Below, piece after piece: positions 1 through 10,109 of a stretch of DNA of 64,000 bases. Under the pieces are notes generated by a model. The model saw only the letters and a list, made by a program, of their open reading frames with translations, was not told the origin of the DNA and ran no database searches. The translations under genes and the position numbers were made by a program. The stretch is from Castor canadensis. Lineage: Eukaryota; Chordata; Mammalia; Rodentia; Castoridae. The DNA lies in NCBI RefSeq assembly GCF_047511655.1, contig NC_133390.1, positions 160,701,583-160,765,582 on the forward strand, given 5' to 3'. Every line of letters begins with the position of its first letter. Position 1 is the stretch's first letter.

Positions 1-129
1 AGGGGGCGGAGTGGGTGGTAAGGGAGGGGGTGGGGGCAGGGGGGAGAAATGACCCAAGCCTTGTATGCACATACGAATAATAAAAGAAAAAAAATAAATA
101 AATAAAATAGAAAGGAAAAAAAAAGAAAA
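1..129 (+). mobile_element. L1 3' end, G-rich tail and poly(A), cut by window edge
   Basis: G-rich stretch, then an AATAATAAA-type ending and an A-rich tail. The same ending recurs near 4.2 kb (minus), 36.3, 43.9 and 47.8 kb, which identifies it as the 3' terminus of one L1 family. The 5' part lies outside the window. Confidence 0.8.
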
Positions 130-285
130 AGGTAGTCACAGACCTAGGGACCTCTGATTAGTGACTTAAGATTGCTGCATCTTTTATGGTAAGCTTCTTA
201 AAAGAAATATCTCAGCCAGCACTGCCCAATGGTAATATTTTTATTACCATTTATTCTAATAACCACAATAAAAAAGGAGGGGAGG

Positions 286-349
286 GACTGAGGTGTAGCT
301 CAGTGATAGAGCATTTGCCTAGCGTGTGTGAGACTCTGAGCTCCAAATA
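286..349 (+). mobile_element. ID-like SINE monomer
   Basis: Shows the tRNA-like A box (GTAGCTCAGTG) and a diverged B box. Followed directly by L2-like sequence rather than an A-rich tail, so it is an old or truncated copy. Confidence 0.7.
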
Positions 350-364
350 TTCCTTGGGCCTTTA

Positions 365-665
365 AAAGGTGTCTCACATTCAACATGTCCAAACCCAAAC
401 TCTTAATTCTCCGCTATTCCCAAGCTGCTAAGGGATGGCTCCATCCTCCAAATGCCTCAGGCCAAAACCTTTGGGGTCACCTCTCTAATCCCTACACCCT
501 GTCAGCAAATAAGTTCTAAGAATGTATCCACAATTTGACCCTTTCTCAGAGTGACTTTAAATATTGCTCCAATCATGCCATTTTTCTGGTTAAACCCTAC
601 AATAGCTTCCATCTCACCAAGGTGAGATCTAGGCCCTCACAATGACCTGATAAAACAAAATTTAT
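365..665 (+). repeat. L2-like ancient LINE fragment
   Basis: Reads like the conserved L2 3' region: 'cagcaaataagttct', a cluster of CTCC/CCATCTCA words, and 'caatgacctgataaaa'. No reading frame survives. Confidence 0.5.
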
Positions 666-674
666 AGGTGACCA

Positions 675-930
675 CTGATTTGCACTGAGCTCCTGCACTA
701 GTCTCTAACAGGCCAGACCAAACCATAATGGAGGCCCTCATGCTAGGTGCCGTGTAATCAAAATGAATTTAGGAATTAGCTACTTTCCCACAGAGAAACA
801 GGAGATTAACAGCATCCAACAGAAGGAGTCCAGTCAACCTGAGCTGCATGATAAGAAAGAACTCTCTCCTGTAAAGAAAGTAACTTGAAAATAACCAGTC
901 TGCTTTCTGACCCTGTTTCTGAAAGGTTCA
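675..930 (+). repeat. Partial LTR, same family as the copy at 1912
   Basis: The stretch 'taacaggcca' through 'ctcatgctaggtgc' aligns almost base for base with 1945-2010, so this is a second, truncated copy of one endogenous-retrovirus-like LTR family about 1.2 kb away. No coding content. Confidence 0.55.
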
Positions 931-931
931 G

Positions 932-1122
932 CTTTTTTTTTTTTTAGTACTGGGTTTTAAACTCAGGGCCTATTCCTTGAGCCACTCCACAAGCCCTTTT
1001 TTTGTGATGGATTTTTTTGAGATAATGTCTCAAAATATGTCTGGTCTGGCATCAAACCACCATCCTCCTGATCTCTGCCTCCTGAGTAGCTAGGATTACA
1101 GGTGTAGCCACCAGTACCAGGC
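932..1122 (-). mobile_element. Dimeric B1/ID SINE
   Basis: Reads in reverse: poly(T), then the ID-like arm (GTACTGGGTTTTAAACTCAG), then the B1-like arm ending at 'ccagtaccaggc'. Confidence 0.9.
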
Positions 1123-1254
1123 TTCAGCCCATTTTTTGCCTGCATTTCCCAACTCTACTCAGCTCATGAGAACTCCTGATCCATGAATCACTAATAAAAG
1201 CCAGTTAGATCTTTAAAACTCAATTTGTCAAAATTAATGTTTTGTTTTCAGCCC

Positions 1255-1850
1255 TTCTCTCCATGAACCAGTTCTTGCTCCCTCTCTTCCCTCCACTCAA
1301 AGCCTCGCTCTGCTTTAGCTGGCTGGGCTGACCTACCTCACATTCCTCCTCCCGTGCTCTTGCCTTGGGCTTTTGTATTGGCTTTTTGCTCTGCCTGGAA
1401 TGTTCCTTACCCAGATATTCCCAAAGCTAACCCCCTGTCTTCCTTCAGGACTTTGTTCAAATGTCCCATCATCACTGGCGAGGCCTTGGGTATGTACAAT
1501 GGAGCTAAAATAACACCTCCAGTACTCCCACCCTGTTAAAAGTCTTTTGCTTTGCACTCCTCCACTGAAATATAAGCTCTAAGAGGTCAGAGACTTTGCC
1601 CACCACTGCCTACTGTAATAGTGGGGTTTGAGCCATTTGAGACATATCAACAGCCTTTTTGGGTTTTTTGGGTTTTTTTTGTATTTTGTTTTTGAGACAG
1701 GATCTCACTGACTTTATCTGGGCTGGCCTCCAACTCACCATCTTCCTGCCTCTGCCTTCTAAGTAGCTAGGATTATAGGTGTGCACCACCATACTCAGCA
1801 TAAATATGTGTTGAATGAATAAATGGTTTACTCATAAATGAGCAAGGCCC
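1255..1850 (+). repeat. L2 3' end, split by a SINE
   Basis: Contains the recognisable L2 words 'ctctgcctggaatgttcc', 'ttcaggactttgttcaaatg' and 'tgttgaatgaataaatgg'. The SINE at 1664-1801 interrupts it shortly before the end. The 61-codon frame inside is repeat sequence, not a gene. Confidence 0.75.
1664..1801 (-). mobile_element. B1-like SINE monomer
   Basis: Poly(T)-rich head, then GAGACAGGATCTCACTGAC and GCTAGGATTATAGGTGTGCACC, the 7SL-derived body read in reverse. Confidence 0.85.
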
Positions 1851-2060
1851 CAGTGGATGAAGTATGGTTTGACCCAGGCAGGGTTGCTGCATGTCACTAG
1901 GAACCTGGTTCTGTAACAGGTACTTAGAAACTGCTTTTGCTAAACTGACTCCTGCAGTAGTCCCCAACAGGCCACATACCAAACCAGAATGGAGTCACTC
2001 ATGCTAGGTGCATGTGATTGAACTGAACTTAGGAATGGGCCAGTTTAAAAAAATAGAAAA

Positions 2061-2262
2061 GCCAGGCACTGGTGGCTCACCCCTATAATCCTAGCTACTC
2101 AGAGGCAAAGAGCAGGAGGATCGCGGTTTGAAGCCATTCCAGGCAAATAGTTTGCGAGACCCTATCTGGAAAAAACCCTTCACAAAAAAAATGAACTGGT
2201 GGAGTAGCTTAAAGTGTAGGTCCTGGGTTCAAACCTCAGTACCACAAAAACAAAAAAACCAA
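2061..2262 (+). mobile_element. Dimeric B1/ID SINE inside LTR
   Basis: B1-like arm from 'gccaggcactggtggctcac', linker of A's, then the ID arm ending 'aaacctcagtaccaca'. It interrupts the LTR at 1912-2895. Confidence 0.9.
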
Positions 2263-2521
2263 ACAAAACAGAAGACGCATAGAAACAAATTAAAAGCAGG
2301 AGAAAATCTTGGCATCCCTGCCTCCATATTGTATCAATGGTCTTTGCTCTGAGCCATTCTCTCCGCAGTCCCTTGGAATCCAGGAAGATCCGGGAAGAAC
2401 AGGATTGTTTGATAACATCTTTGACAAAGGAGAGACTGCAAGGAAAGAAACAGCAGAGCCCCCACCGGACAGACCACCTTCAGGCAACAGTGACTTCCTT
2501 TGACCCTAGCCCATGACTTTC

Positions 2522-2607
2522 TTTTGTTTTTTGTGGCGACACTGGGGTTTGAACTCAGGACCTTAAGCTTGCTAGGCAGACACTTTTGCCATATTAAGCC
2601 TCTCTGA
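2522..2607 (-). mobile_element. ID-like SINE monomer inside LTR
   Basis: Reverse B box 'ggggtttgaactcagg' followed by 'gctaggcagacac', the reverse of the tRNA-like 5' half. Confidence 0.8.
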
Positions 2608-2954
2608 ATGACTTTCTTATCTTGATCAGGTTGTTTCCCCTCAAGTGATGACAGCGATAACAACCAACCGCTCTGAAACTTCTTGATAAAGATCAACCAG
2701 CCACAGCCACATTGTAACCAGGACTGGTTAGTAATTGCCCTCTGCCCCAGTGTTTTCTCTAATAAATCTGAAGCTCAGGTGTCTGTCCCCCAAGATGGGC
2801 GGAAGTGCTTACTTTGCCTCTTCCCACTAGATGCCCAGGCCACATTTTTTAAAAATCTCCTTTCTCTGCCCTTCACCAGTACTTGTGTGCTTGTGTCAGC
2901 CCCACTGACATGTGGAACCCCTGGAGTTGAGCCTGTGGCCTAGCACTCCAGTTA

Positions 2955-3135
2955 CAGTTCTGGGCTGGGCTGCGTCTCAGCTCTCACTTGCCAGCTGTGA
3001 CCCTGGGCAACTTGGTCCACCTTCCTGCGCCTCAGTTCTGGTCTGTGAGATGAGGAAGATCCCAGCACTTGCCCTGGAACTGTGTGTAAAGCTGTCCAGC
3101 TGACACTCTGAGTGTCTGGTAAATGCTAGCTATTT
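2955..3135 (+). repeat. MIR SINE
   Basis: Core 'gctgtgaccctgggcaacttggtccacc' followed by 'ctcagttctggtctgtgagatg' is the MIR core region. It lies just downstream of the Ghrh 3' end. Confidence 0.8.
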
Positions 3136-3260
3136 TATTTTTATTTTTACTATTATTATCATAACTTATGATACCACTCTGGAAATGTACTATATAAAAC
3201 ATATTAAAAAAAATAGGCTGAAGATAAAAGAAAACTGAAGTGCAGACCAGTATGGGGACT

Positions 3261-3266
3261 TTTATT
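3261..3266 (-). terminator. Ghrh: Ghrh poly(A) signal AATAAA
   Basis: TTTATT on the plus strand, about 95 bases past the stop codon. Confidence 0.7.
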
Positions 3267-3359
3267 GTATTTACAAGGAAAAAGTAGATCAGAACTGTAA
3301 CGACGTGACCTGGATCCAGTTGTGTTTGGGCTACACGTGGCCCAAGCATGGCGGAGGCT

Positions 3360-3378
3360 TCATCCTTGAGAATTCCTG
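3360..3378 (-). CDS. Ghrh: Ghrh coding exon 5
   Basis: One base completing Ser103, then Arg-Asn-Ser-Gln-Gly and TGA, identical to the C-terminus known for human GHRH. The acceptor has a long CT-rich tract (CTCTTTCTCTCTCTGCAG on the minus strand). Confidence 0.9.
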
Positions 3379-6300
3379 CTGCAGAGAGAGAAAGAGAGAG
3401 AAAACTCAATCCTGGAGACCGCATTAGGGGAAGTTGAGACCCCAGGAACCAGGGAGATAGGGATTCCAGGGCAGGAGCTGGCTGTTCTCTGGATTCCCAG
3501 AGACAGCATGATGTAAATAAAGCAAAGGATGTTCTTATATGTCAGCAAAGTGGGCCCAACCTTAGCACTTCTTTGCCTATCACTCCCACTGAGACCCTGG
3601 GCTGGTCACTTCCTCTTGAAGACACCACCTCCAATCCCCAGACAAGGTGGCCTCCTCCCAGCAAAACATCCACCACAGCCAATATCTTTTCCTGTTGATC
3701 ACAAGTTGAATCATCGACTGTATCAGAACATGTGGAAGTCTCAAGAGTTCCATGAGAGTAAAGGCCACCACTGTCCTGTTCATTGCTGATCCCCAACCCA
3801 GAGCCTGGCACATGGTAGTGACTAGATGGCTGTCACAGGGGTGGGAGAATGGTTAAACCTGAACCAAAGCATCCTTCCAAGGAAGACACTTTCTGAGACA
3901 GAAGCTCAGTATAGTCCATTCTGGCCTAGATTTCATGATCTTCCTGCCTCAGCCTCCAGAGTGTAGAGATTACAGGCATGTGCCCCCACACACAGTCTAC
4001 ATTCATTCTTATTTCCTGTTTTCTTAGGCTCTCTAGTGACATCCCAGTATTTGCTGGTGGAGCCAGAGGGGTAACAATGGCTAGAGGAACCTCCAGGCCC
4101 CTTCCTTAGAGTTCTGTAAAACCTCTGGCTTTTAACCTGCAAAACAAAGCCCACTTTTTTTTTTAATTTTTATTTTATTCATGTGTGCATACAATGTTTG
4201 GGTCATTTCTCTCCCTTTCCCCCACACTCTCCCTTACCCCACCCCCCACCCCCTTTCTCTACCCCCCACCCCCTCGATACCCAGCAGAAACTGTTTTGTC
4301 CTTATCTCTAATTTTGTTGAAGAGAGAGTATAAGCAATAATAGGAAGGAACAAGGGTTTTTGCTGGTTGAGATAAGGATAGCTATACAGGGAGTTGACTC
4401 GCATTGATTTCCTGTGCATGTGTGTTACCTTCTAGGTTAATTCTTTTTGGTCTAACCTTTTCTCTAGTTCCTGTTCCCCTTTTCCTATTGGCCTCAGTTG
4501 CTTTAAAGTATCTGCTTTAGTTTCTCTGTGTTGAGGGCAACAAATGCTAGCTAGTTTTTTAGGTGTCTTACCTATCCTCACCCCTCCCTTGTGTGCTCTC
4601 GAAAGCCCACTTCCTTAGGATTGGGCATCTGTGGGCCACTCCTTTAGGGTGGCCTCATGGGAGCCACAGCAGGTGAATGATAACCTAATCCCAGAGTGAG
4701 AGGCCAGGTGACATCCTTCTTAGAATTCTAGCCTGTGGGACCATAGAAGTGATCAGAGCCCACCTGCTTCTTCCTGAGAGGAAGAAACTAGGATGTCACC
4801 TATTGCTATGGGCTGGAAGTTAGTGGCAGGGCCCAGGAGTTCATTTTGCCTCCTACATGGTTGTCACCCTGTCGCCTGCCTGTGGTCTACTGCTGCTTGT
4901 ATCTCCACAGGCAGGAGTGGTGAGATCGCTGGGCTATGGGTGTCTAATTAGGCTGGGAGGGAGGTGAGGGAGCACACAAGAGAGCTGCTGGGAATCAGAT
5001 TTGCTAAAACAGGCTGGCACAGAAGTGCCCAGCAGTCATACTGGAACATGCCTGTGCTCCAAATTTAAAATTAGGCTCTAAAATACAACAGTTTTTCTCC
5101 AAACAGTTGTGCCACTCTTTGGAAACTTTGTCTAAGAACTGGAGTTTTGTGTGAATATGTTCCAGAGACACAAGCAGGCTTGGACTCGCCCGTTCCTGGG
5201 AAGTTGCTGTCCCTTCTTTGTCTCACTTTCCCTCTTCTGTACAGAGGGAAGCTCATTCCCGATCTTCTCTGACCCCTGTGGGAATGCAAAGGCCAAGGAG
5301 ATGGGAAAGTACTATTGTGACTATTTCTCCCTCTGGTGACAGTGTGTCTACATACAGTGCTCCATCACAGGGCTGGCCTGTCTTTGGCATTGTAGCTTTT
5401 GTGGACTTGGCAGGGGGTTCAGGGGCTATCTCTCAGATCACCCTCTTAGAATCCCCCAGTATGCTTGTTGAAATCCCCTGAACCACTGGTAAGTAACACT
5501 TTTAGACACAGATACTGAACCTGGCCTCTGCTCCACACTGGACACACAGCAGTGGACGGCAATGCAGACTCTGCTATACATTCCTCCCCTTCCTCTAGGT
5601 CCTGATGTAAGCAGGAATCTTGTTCTCAGTTTGCCTGGCAGCACTCTACACCTTTGGAGAGTAGGGAATTCTTTCCTTTTCCTGGCAGCTCATGAGAAGG
5701 AAGCTTCTGAAGTCACTAGACACCCACACACATACACACACACACACACCTGTGCTTCTGCAGCAGAGCCACCAGGATGCTCTCCAATGACATCTGCTTT
5801 TGGTCTGCCCACATGCTGTCCACCTGTCGGCCGAGCCGCACTTTTGCTCCTTGCTCCTGGTTCCTCTCTCTGGTGGTCAGAAAAAGAGAAACAGTTGAGG
5901 TTTCTATGGGGTAGATGCAGAGACAAGGGTGCATCCCTACACCTCTTCTGATATTTGCTGTGGATTCTTGCACATAACTGAATTAAGTTCAGCAACATTT
6001 AGGGAGGTGGCATGTATCGTAAGGAAGAGTACAGTATGCCAGGGTCCACAGTTGCAAAAATCTCCCATTGCCAGGCATCGGTGACTCATGCCTGTAACCC
6101 TATCTACTTGGGAAGACTGAGATTGGGAGGATCAACGTTTGAAGCCAGCCCAGGCAAAAAGTTCAGGAGACCCTATCTCCAAAATAACCAGAGCAAAGTG
6201 GACTTGGAGGTGTAGCTCAAGTGGCAGAGCTCCTGCTCTGCAAGTGCAACACCCTGAATTCAAACCCCAGTCCCACAAAAATAAATAAGTAAATAAAATC

Positions 6301-7903
6301 TCTCCATAGATTATACTCTGACAGACACCATGCTAATCAAGTGATCAAATTTTCCATCCACTAATAATTCACCCATAATGGAAAAAATTGACCTGTAGTG
6401 ACTCCTGATGTGACCTGACAAGGATACGTCACTTCTATGAGTGCATAGCTTGAATCTAATTATGAAGATGCTTCAAACAAATTCACTATGAGGGACTGTC
6501 CATAAAGCATTGGCCAGTCAAAAATGTCAAGGTCATGAAAGACTGAGGAACTCTTCCAGTTTAAAAGAAACTAAAAAGATATGCCAACCACATGGAACCC
6601 AGCATTCCAAATTGGATCCTATATCAGAAAGAGAAATGAGTTTACAAAAGACATTTTGAAGCAACTGCTGAAATTTGATTATGGATAATGAATGATAATT
6701 ACACTGTGATTATGTAAGGAGATGCCTTTTGTTAGGGGTTAGGAGTCCCATGGACAAGTACCTTTGGGAAGTAGTCATGGTAACTGAAATGTATTCCAAA
6801 ATGGTCCCACAAAAATGATAATCACAAAAATAACAAATGTGCCTGGGTGTTCAGTGTGTGTGTTCATATATCTATATATCTAGCTATTGGTCCTGAGTAA
6901 GAAAATATGGTAAAAAATTTAGGAATTGCTGAATATAAGACTGTTGCTGCAACTTTTTGTAAACTTGAAGCTTTTTCAAAATAAAAACTAAGAAAATGTA
7001 CAAGGTGTGGATTCTGGCTGTTTAGATTCTAGCTCTGCCACCTTTGGTTGTGGGTCTTTTAGAAGAGATAGATTCACAGATCTGTACAGGGGAGGTGAGA
7101 GTCCCTACTAAGTCAGGTTTGTTTCAAAGATCTGAGAAGAAAGAAGAATAATAGCTGGGATTACCATGGGCTCCCATGTGCCCAGTACGGTGCTGGGTGT
7201 TTGTGCGAATACACTGCAGCAAACAAATGGTCATTACCATCAGCATTGTTCCTGTCAGAACCCAGTAAGAGGAGAAGTACACAGTAGGTGTAGAAGTAAG
7301 TTGAGGCTTGGCATGGGGCAAAGTCCAGAAGTGACAGGCACAGCATTAGGGAACAGATGAAGCTACCTCTGTCCTCCCCCATCGGGCCTTCCCCACTGTG
7401 ATGCAGGGGGGGTTGGTGTGGGAAGAAACCCTGGGGACTTCTGCTCACCCCTGCTGCCTGCTCATGATGTCCTGGAGCAGCCTTCGGGCAGACAGCTGGC
7501 CCAGCACCTTCCGGTAGCTGTTGGTGAAGATGGCATCTGCATAGCGTCGCATCCTATGCCAAAGGGTCAGAAGTCAGAGAAGGGGCCAGGTGAGAGGACA
7601 CGGGGGGGGGGAGCTACACTCATCACATCTCTGAAGGGTACTCTGTAGTCCTGGGTCACACTCATCCCGAGAGACTCAGAGCCCGACTGAGCGACCTCTC
7701 TGGTGCTTAGTATCTCAGCCCCTCCCTGAGATAGGCAGTGGTATGGTGGCTCCATTCTGGGTCCTCTAACTGTCCCATGGCAGGGAGGGCAGGGGGTGTG
7801 GAAATCCATGGGCTGCTTACCTGAGGGGCAGGGAAGGGGGTGGCGAGCAATGGGAACCACTGGTGAGAGTGAGGATCACAAAGAAAAACACCCAGAGTGG
7901 CAT
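3360..7903 (-). CDS. Ghrh: Ghrh, growth hormone-releasing hormone (somatoliberin) precursor, four coding exons
   Basis: Hypothalamic secreted peptide of the glucagon/secretin family; it acts on the pituitary GHRH receptor to release growth hormone. Coding exons in order: 7903-7821 (83 bases), 7553-7449 (105), 5869-5750 (120) and 3378-3360 (19), 327 bases in all, which is 108 residues and the usual precursor length. Residues 1 to about 20 are a hydrophobic signal peptide ([13 protein letters not shown]...). The precursor region ends at the dibasic Arg30-Arg31. Residues 32-75 are the hormone, starting [20 protein letters not shown] and ending ...KVRL. Gly76-Arg77 follows as the amidation and cleavage signal. 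Residues 78-108 are the C-terminal peptide. All introns break codons after the second base, so phases match throughout. All donors are GT and all acceptors AG. It is intact, with no frameshift. Divergent MANBAL upstream fits the GHRH-MANBAL order known in human. Confidence 0.96.
3735..3860 (+). repeat. L2 3'-terminal fragment in Ghrh intron 4
   Basis: 'ccatgagagtaaaggccacc', 'tgatccccaacccagagcctgg' and 'cacatggtagtgac' are the typical closing words of L2. Confidence 0.6.
3888..3999 (-). mobile_element. B1-like SINE fragment, diverged
   Basis: 'ttcctgcctcagcctccagagtgtagagattacaggcatgtgccccc' (shown only in part in the sequence) is the reverse 5' half of a B1 monomer. No poly(T) head is left. 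Confidence 0.7.
4157..4601 (-). mobile_element. 5'-truncated young L1, target-site duplications visible
   Basis: Poly(T) at 4155-4174, then the C-rich reverse of the family's G-rich 3' end, then 3' UTR sequence matching 43.6-43.9 kb in reverse. Exact 11-base duplications AAAGCCCACTT flank it at 4146-4156 and 4602-4612. It sits in Ghrh intron 4 in the gene's own orientation. Confidence 0.9.
4613..5749. other. Ghrh intron 4, mostly unique sequence
   Basis: No repeat or exon recognised except a (CA)n microsatellite at about 5726-5749 that touches the exon 4 donor. Small frames here do not resemble known proteins. Confidence 0.6.
5726..5749. repeat. (CA)n/(TG)n microsatellite at the Ghrh exon 4 splice donor
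   Basis: Alternating CA on the plus strand, interrupted by one T. Read on the gene strand it begins with the donor GT itself: exon ...CACAG, then GTGTGTGTG. It is therefore part of the splice site. Confidence 0.9.
5750..5869 (-). CDS. Ghrh: Ghrh coding exon 4
   Basis: Codes for residues 65-102: the last part of the hormone, the Gly-Arg amidation signal, and the C-terminal peptide (...[12 protein letters not shown]...ILVALLQKH). The acceptor is CTGACCACCAG just before 5869. The donor is AG|GTGTGTG, weaker than the consensus at positions +4 to +6. Confidence 0.95.
6070..6295 (+). mobile_element. Dimeric B1/ID SINE in Ghrh intron 3
   Basis: Both arms present, ending in an A-rich AAATAAATAAGTAAATAAA tail, antisense to Ghrh. 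Confidence 0.9.
6380..6995 (+). repeat. Old L1M-like 3' UTR
   Basis: Ends 'gcaactttttgtaaacttgaa..tttttcaaaataaaaac', the closing sequence typical of old mammalian L1 3' UTRs. The same family is seen in reverse near 23.3 kb. Confidence 0.6.
7449..7553 (-). CDS. Ghrh: Ghrh coding exon 3 (bulk of the active hormone)
   Basis: Starts by completing Arg28, then Met-Arg-Arg and the hormone from Tyr32 through ...DIMSRQQG. Acceptor ...GGCATAG; donor GG|GTGAGC, near consensus. This exon holds hormone residues 1-32 and all positions needed for receptor activation. Confidence 0.97.
7821..7903 (-). CDS. Ghrh: Ghrh coding exon 2 (signal peptide)
   Basis: The ATG at 7903-7901 has A at -3. It encodes the hydrophobic leader [19 protein letters not shown] and a Pro-rich stretch. 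Donor CTCAG|GTAAGC. The exon extends 18 bases upstream as 5' UTR to an acceptor (CTTTCGCAG) ending at 7922. Confidence 0.95.
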
Positions 7904-8269
7904 CCTCACCCCTGGTGGCACCTGCGAAAGAGCAGGAGGGAACAGTCAGTGCAGCCACAGTCGCCGGGGTGCTGTTTGCCTACTGGAATCAGCCCTGGGC
8001 TCAGCTCTGTGACAAGCCTTGGTCCTTGTTCTTTGGAAACTGTGGGGCAGGAAAAAGTTCTGTATCTGGAAGTCAGACCCAACTGGGTTCAAGTTCTGCC
8101 TCTGCCAGTCCCCAGCCACCCTTGCCAACTCATCTAGTCAAACGGAAAACCAATGACAGGAGTGAAACTGCCCCTTGCTGTAAGGTTTGAGAGGTGGAAC
8201 TCAGCCTCAGTGTTGAGTGAGAGAAGGGGAGCAACCTACTTACTACCCCTAAGTCACCCCCATCCAGTG

Positions 8270-8490
8270 TGGCTTGGACAGCAGAGAACCGCGGTAAGAT
8301 GGGAATTTGAGTTCACATCCTGGCTCTGCTCTCACTAGTTGTGACCCCCAGAATCAGTGGCTCCACCTCTCTGGACCTGTTTTGTCAACCATAAAATGGA
8401 GGTGATAACTATCTCTCGTGTTGGGTCCTCTTAAGGATCGGGAGAGGAGGCACCTGAGTGAGTAGCTTGGCACATAGGGAACTCTGGAAA
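8270..8490 (+). repeat. MIR SINE in Ghrh intron 1
   Basis: 'gttcacatcctggctctgctctcactagttgtgacc' and 'cataaaatggaggtgataac' (quoted in parts) follow the MIR core and 3' region over its whole length. Confidence 0.8.
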
Positions 8491-10015
8491 CCTTTGCTAC
8501 AGTCACCTAACACTGACCCACTCAGAGGTCAAGCCTGTGCTGTTTCATTCTGGATGGAGTTGGAGGCAACAAAGATTTCGGAAAGATTTGCTCTGAGAGC
8601 CCAGCAGCCCATGTGACAGAATCTTCTCATGGATCACATAATTACCTTAATTGGGAGCTATTGATACTGGGCAAACCACCCAGCTAGGGAAGGTGCCCCG
8701 TGTCAACCCAGACTGCCCTAGTGGGGAAGGGCTGGCCTGGGATTTCAACCACCAAACAACCAGGACTTCTCTCCTGTGAGACTTCACTGTCTCTCAGCAG
8801 GATATTTGTTCCAGGGAGATGCAGAGGCCCAGCCACCCGAGAGAGCAGCAGCGCCCCCATTCCCACAATGGCCTGGCAGGGCTCCACTTCCTCCCTCTCC
8901 CCTGAGGGATGATATCCATAGGCAGGGCCAGCACTGGTGAACTTCACCTTACTTTCTGGGCTCACTTGTCCTCACGTAGCATCCACCCCTGTCTGCAGAC
9001 CCCTGTCTCCATCAACCCAGGGATGCCTTGGGCCCACAGGGACCAACCACAGGAATTTCTGTGACTTGAGGTGCCCTCACCTCCAGAGCTGCAGGGATAA
9101 GCTGCCAAGGCATCATATGTCAGCCCCTCTGTGATGTGTGCCCCTCTCCCAGGCAGTCCTCCAGGTCCTGCTGGAGGAGCACTTGCTGCCTCAAAGTAAC
9201 AAGGAACTCACTACCTCCAAGTCAGTCTTTTTGCTAAGAAGTTTTTTTATTGTATCAAGCCCAAAGTCCTTTATCCTACTAATAAAGTCACACACCAAAT
9301 GACAAGGTTTTGGTTAACTGCTGGTCACCTATATGGTGGTGATCCCATAAGATTATATGGCCTCCAAGAGGAGAGTTCAGGCTTTGCTCTGGAAAGAGTG
9401 GAGAGCCAAGGGCTTTTGAGCAGTGAGGAGGTCGTAGCCATCACTGTGTCAGCACATTCTATGATCTACATGCAACAACAAAATTGCCTAATGAGATGGT
9501 CACATTTATCAGAACAGAGCTCTATCACTAAGCAAAGCATGGCTGTATTTGTTTAACCCCTACTATTCTGGTAAGGACTGGGGCTACGAAAAGAAGAGAA
9601 CCTGTTATCTGTCCCCAGGGTGGCCTCTTTTCCAACTGCTTACCACCCAGAGCATCTGCTCCTGCCCCCACGTGCCAGGCCCTTTAGCTACATTTGCACC
9701 TGACTTAGGCCTTTGCTTCTCTGAAAAGGATCTGCAGTTTTCTGTCCTCCGCACACCCCATCACACCTGGCTGCCCTCCTCCCAGCTGGTCCAGGCTGCC
9801 TCTCCAGAAGTAGAGTTTTCTAAGCAGGGAGATCTTTGGAGACAAGGAAGCGCCCATGACATAAATGACCACCTATTCTGTATCCTTGGGGCATCTGGCT
9901 TTCTTGCCTTCTTTGCTGAATCTTTGAAAGATTCAGGCATATCCAGGCACCTGAGCTCCTCCCTTCCCTGCTAGGAAGCCCTTGGCTCTCCATTACCTCC
10001 AGAGTGAAGCCAGGC
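8491..10015. other. Ghrh intron 1, largely unique, with a homeodomain-type site pair
   Basis: No exon recognised. At 8638-8658 lie two AT-rich core motifs (ATAATTA and TTAATTG) 6-7 bases apart. Around 9600-10000 there is weak L2-like wording. The 141-codon frame at 9549-9974 has no recognisable domain. Confidence 0.4.
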
Positions 10016-10017
10016 CT

Positions 10018-10109
10018 TTGGAGTGGCTCAAATGGCAGAGTGCCTGCCTAGCAAGCATGAGACCCTGAGTTTAAAACTCAATGCTAAAACAAACAAACAA
10101 ACAAACAAA
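10018..10109 (+). mobile_element. ID-like SINE monomer
   Basis: 'gagtggctcaaatggcagagtgcctgcctagcaagcatgag' in parts, ending in an (AAAC)n tail. Confidence 0.85.

Larger units (their letters stand above)
1912..2895 (+). repeat. LTR of an old endogenous retrovirus-like family
   Basis: Begins with a diverged form of the TGTAAGA..TGCTTAAACTGCTTTTGCT start seen at 30766, and shares the 'ccattctct..gcagtc' and 'ttggaatccaggaag' blocks and a closing CTCCTTTCTCTGCCCTTC block with the copies at 29.9-31.4 kb. Two SINEs (2061-2262 and 2522-2607) are inserted. It carries no gag, pol or env sequence. The family name is not known to me. Confidence 0.65.
3243..3378 (-). other. Ghrh: Ghrh terminal exon (last coding bases plus 3' UTR)
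   Basis: The acceptor (tctctctgcAG) ends at 3379 and the exon starts at 3378. Nineteen coding bases finish at the TGA at 3362-3360, giving the C-terminal residues SRNSQG. The roughly 115-base 3' UTR carries AATAAA (minus, 3266-3261), so cleavage is expected around 3240-3245. That end point is inferred from the signal. Confidence 0.8.

Noticed and set aside
286-349. tRNA-like sequences here and in dozens of other places (A and B boxes)
   Set aside because: They are ID-like SINEs: multi-copy, often with A-rich tails, and no clover-leaf acceptor stem can be formed that would suit a functional tRNA.
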